Positions 62,517 to 64,000 of a stretch of 64,000 bases of DNA are shown in pieces. The translations under genes were made by a program, and so were the position numbers. A model generated the notes under the pieces. It saw only the letters and a list, made by a program, of their open reading frames with translations, was not told where the DNA came from and ran no database searches. Source of the stretch: Terriglobia bacterium (GTDB taxonomy: Bacteria > Acidobacteriota > Terriglobia > Terriglobales > Acidobacteriaceae); the NCBI GenBank assembly GCA_020073565.1, contig JAIQEY010000005.1, positions 1 through 64,000 of the forward strand. The letters are read 5' to 3'. Position 1 is the first letter of the stretch, and each line of letters starts with the position of its first letter.

Positions 62517-64000
62517 ATGACTCATATAACCGTTGGAGGCCGTCTCAAAATTTATCTCGGCTATGCTCCAGGGGTCGGGAAGACGTATCAAATGTTGGAA
62601 GACGCGCGCGAGTCGAAGGCCCGTGGAGTGGATCTGGTGGTCGGATTTGCGGAACCGCACGGACGCAGCGAGATTCGCAACCGGATTGAGGGACTGCAAA
62701 CCGTTCCACTCAAGCGGATCATACACCGAGGCGGCGCCACAGAAGAGTTAGACGTGGATGCGGTCATAGAACGCAAGCCACGAGTTTGTGTGGTGGACGA
62801 ACTAGCGCATTCCAATGCTCCCGGCTCGGCGCGACCAAAGCGCTGGCAAGACGTGCAGGTGCTGCTTCATGCCGGAATCGACGTACTCACCACCATGAAT
62901 GTGCAGGACCTGGCGAGCCTGAGCGACCAGATCTGGCAGCTTACAGGGTTGCGCGTTCGCGAGACCGTCCCCGACTGGCTTTTCCAGCAGGCGGACGAGG
63001 TCGTGATCGTAGATGTCACTCCACGCGCGCTCCTTCACCGCCTGGAGCGCGGTGTGATCTATCCGCCGGGCAGCGCGAAGAGCCAGCCCGAGCACGTATT
63101 TGAGGAACCCATTCTGGTTGCCTTGCGGGAATTGGCCATCCGCCAGACTGCACAGGCGCTCGAAGCGCGGCAGACGGGAAAGACGAAGCCGTTTGAATCT
63201 CGAGCCGAAACAATCCTGGTCAACATCACCGCTGACCCGTCAACCGCCATGCTGTTACGTCGAGCGAGACGGGTAGCCGACCATTTGCAGGGCGTTTGCA
63301 TTGCCGTGTACGTCCACTCCAAAGAGGAATCGGCCGCTGTGCATGCGGAAGACCATCCAACGGTAGACCGCCACCTCCGCTTCGCAGAGAATCTGCACAT
63401 TGCTACTGAGATCATTCACGGCAACAACCGCGCGCAAACCCTGGTTGCCTATGCACGCAAGAAGGGCGTCACGCAGCTCTTCCTGAATCGCAGCGCAAAA
63501 TCCCAGAGGCGGTGGTTTCCCAGCTCGGACTTCACCGATCAAGTCCTGCAGCAAGCCAGTCAGATGGAGGTAACAGTTGTTGCCGAACGAAGCCGCCATG
63601 GCCAAGCCGCGTCGCCCTATCCGGAGGATGAAGCGGGCGCGCTAATGCACGCTGGTTACGTCAGTCTCTCGCCGGAGATGACGGTAGAAGAAGCCATCAC
63701 TGCGACCCGGCAACAGGCCGGGCAGGTCGAGATGATTTACTACGCGTACGCGCTGGACGAATCGCAGCATCTGATGGGGGTGGCCTCGTTCCGCGAACTC
63801 CTCTCGGCGGAAAGGTCCCGGAGAGTCCGTGATGTGATGCGTACCGACTACGTTTTTGTGTCAGAAGATGCTGACCAGGAGACCGTCGCACAATTGCTGG
63901 CGAAACGCCGCTTGCTGGCGGTACCCGTACTTGACCAGGAAGGGCGCATGCAGGGAGTTGTCACCAGCGCGGACGTTGCCGGCCTGGTGCAGCAGGAGGC
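62517..64000 (+). CDS. KdpD-N/Usp/CBS fusion protein, C-terminus outside the window
   Basis: The frame runs from ATG 62517 to the window edge, at least 494 residues. Order of domains: KdpD N-terminal domain with intact Walker A GYAPGVGKTY (Lys22) and VDELAHSNAPGSARPKRWQDV; Usp domain from about residue 230 (AETILVNITADPSTAMLLRR); and a tandem CBS pair from about residue 380 (LSPEMTVEEAITATR, then RDVMRTDYVFVSEDADQETVAQLLAKRRLLAVPVLD and GVVTSADVAGLVQ). The CBS part resembles the MgtE regulatory region. A nucleotide- or K+/Mg2+-sensing protein is inferred; a transport or kinase module may follow beyond 64,000. It is co-transcribed with the preceding paralogue. Confidence 0.82.
   Translation, partial: MTHITVGGRLKIYLGYAPGVGKTYQMLEDARESKARGVDLVVGFAEPHGRSEIRNRIEGLQTVPLKRIIHRGGATEELDVDAVIERKPRVCVVDELAHSNAPGSARPKRWQDVQVLLHAGIDVLTTMNVQDLASLSDQIWQLTGLRVRETVPDWLFQQADEVVIVDVTPRALLHRLERGVIYPPGSAKSQPEHVFEEPILVALRELAIRQTAQALEARQTGKTKPFESRAETILVNITADPSTAMLLRRARRVADHLQGVCIAVYVHSKEESAAVHAEDHPTVDRHLRFAENLHIATEIIHGNNRAQTLVAYARKKGVTQLFLNRSAKSQRRWFPSSDFTDQVLQQASQMEVTVVAERSRHGQAASPYPEDEAGALMHAGYVSLSPEMTVEEAITATRQQAGQVEMIYYAYALDESQHLMGVASFRELLSAERSRRVRDVMRTDYVFVSEDADQETVAQLLAKRRLLAVPVLDQEGRMQGVVTSADVAGLVQQE

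Overview
The window looks like a chromosomal segment from a soil-type member of the Acidobacteriota (class Terriglobia, Koribacter/Acidobacterium-like). I base this on gene content, not on a database search. It carries four VWA proteins of the acidobacterial type (TIGR03436-like), a large TonB-dependent receptor with an N-terminal carboxypeptidase-regulatory-like domain, ASPIC/UnbV FG-GAP proteins, a zapB-zapA pair and several twin-arginine-exported glycosidases. No phage, insertion sequence, rRNA operon or CRISPR array is visible. One tRNA gene (Val, GAC) and one probable structured RNA (6S candidate) are present.

Layout. 1-13 kb is housekeeping: the 3' end of pheS, pheT, an SGNH hydrolase, an aminotransferase, zapB-zapA, a 6S RNA candidate, lgt, an RluD-type pseudouridine synthase, three acidobacterial VWA proteins around a DUF3052-like gene, and an orphan mglA. 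The gaps between these genes hold an unusual family of 7-bp tandem repeats, usually directly behind stop codons and several times in inverted pairs. 13-22.5 kb carries an ABC-F ATPase, a secreted HNH-like protein, a secreted phosphoesterase-like protein, a Nudix hydrolase, a MidA-family methyltransferase with an apparent in-frame repeat insertion, and two MacB/FtsX-type permeases without an ATPase. It ends with tRNA-Val.

23-46.8 kb is a coherent arabinan/arabinoside utilisation locus. It has GH27, two Tat-exported GH51 enzymes, a GH5-like enzyme, GH43 endo-arabinanase, GH127-like beta-L-arabinofuranosidase, L-arabinose isomerase and an exported aldose epimerase. A LacI-family regulator sits inside it, with seven related operator-like palindromes (core AGTAAACGTTTACT) in front of its transcription units. 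In the middle is an uncharacterised block of two FG-GAP/ASPIC-UnbV proteins and two exported TPR proteins around one large TonB-dependent receptor. Two or three of these genes carry the same operator. I propose that the block is the acidobacterial counterpart of a SusCD-type glycan capture and uptake system.

47-56 kb has a KDPG-aldolase-like gene, a small zinc-ribbon protein, an HME-RND (Czc/Cus-type) metal efflux operon with its own TolC-like and adaptor subunits, and a BBP2-type porin. 56.4-64 kb has a LysR regulator and a split Kdp-type signalling set: a KdpE-like regulator, a KdpD-like kinase without the KdpD/Usp input domain, and two tandem stand-alone KdpD-N/Usp proteins. The second of these is fused to a CBS pair and runs off the window. 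A fourth VWA protein lies between kinase and input proteins.
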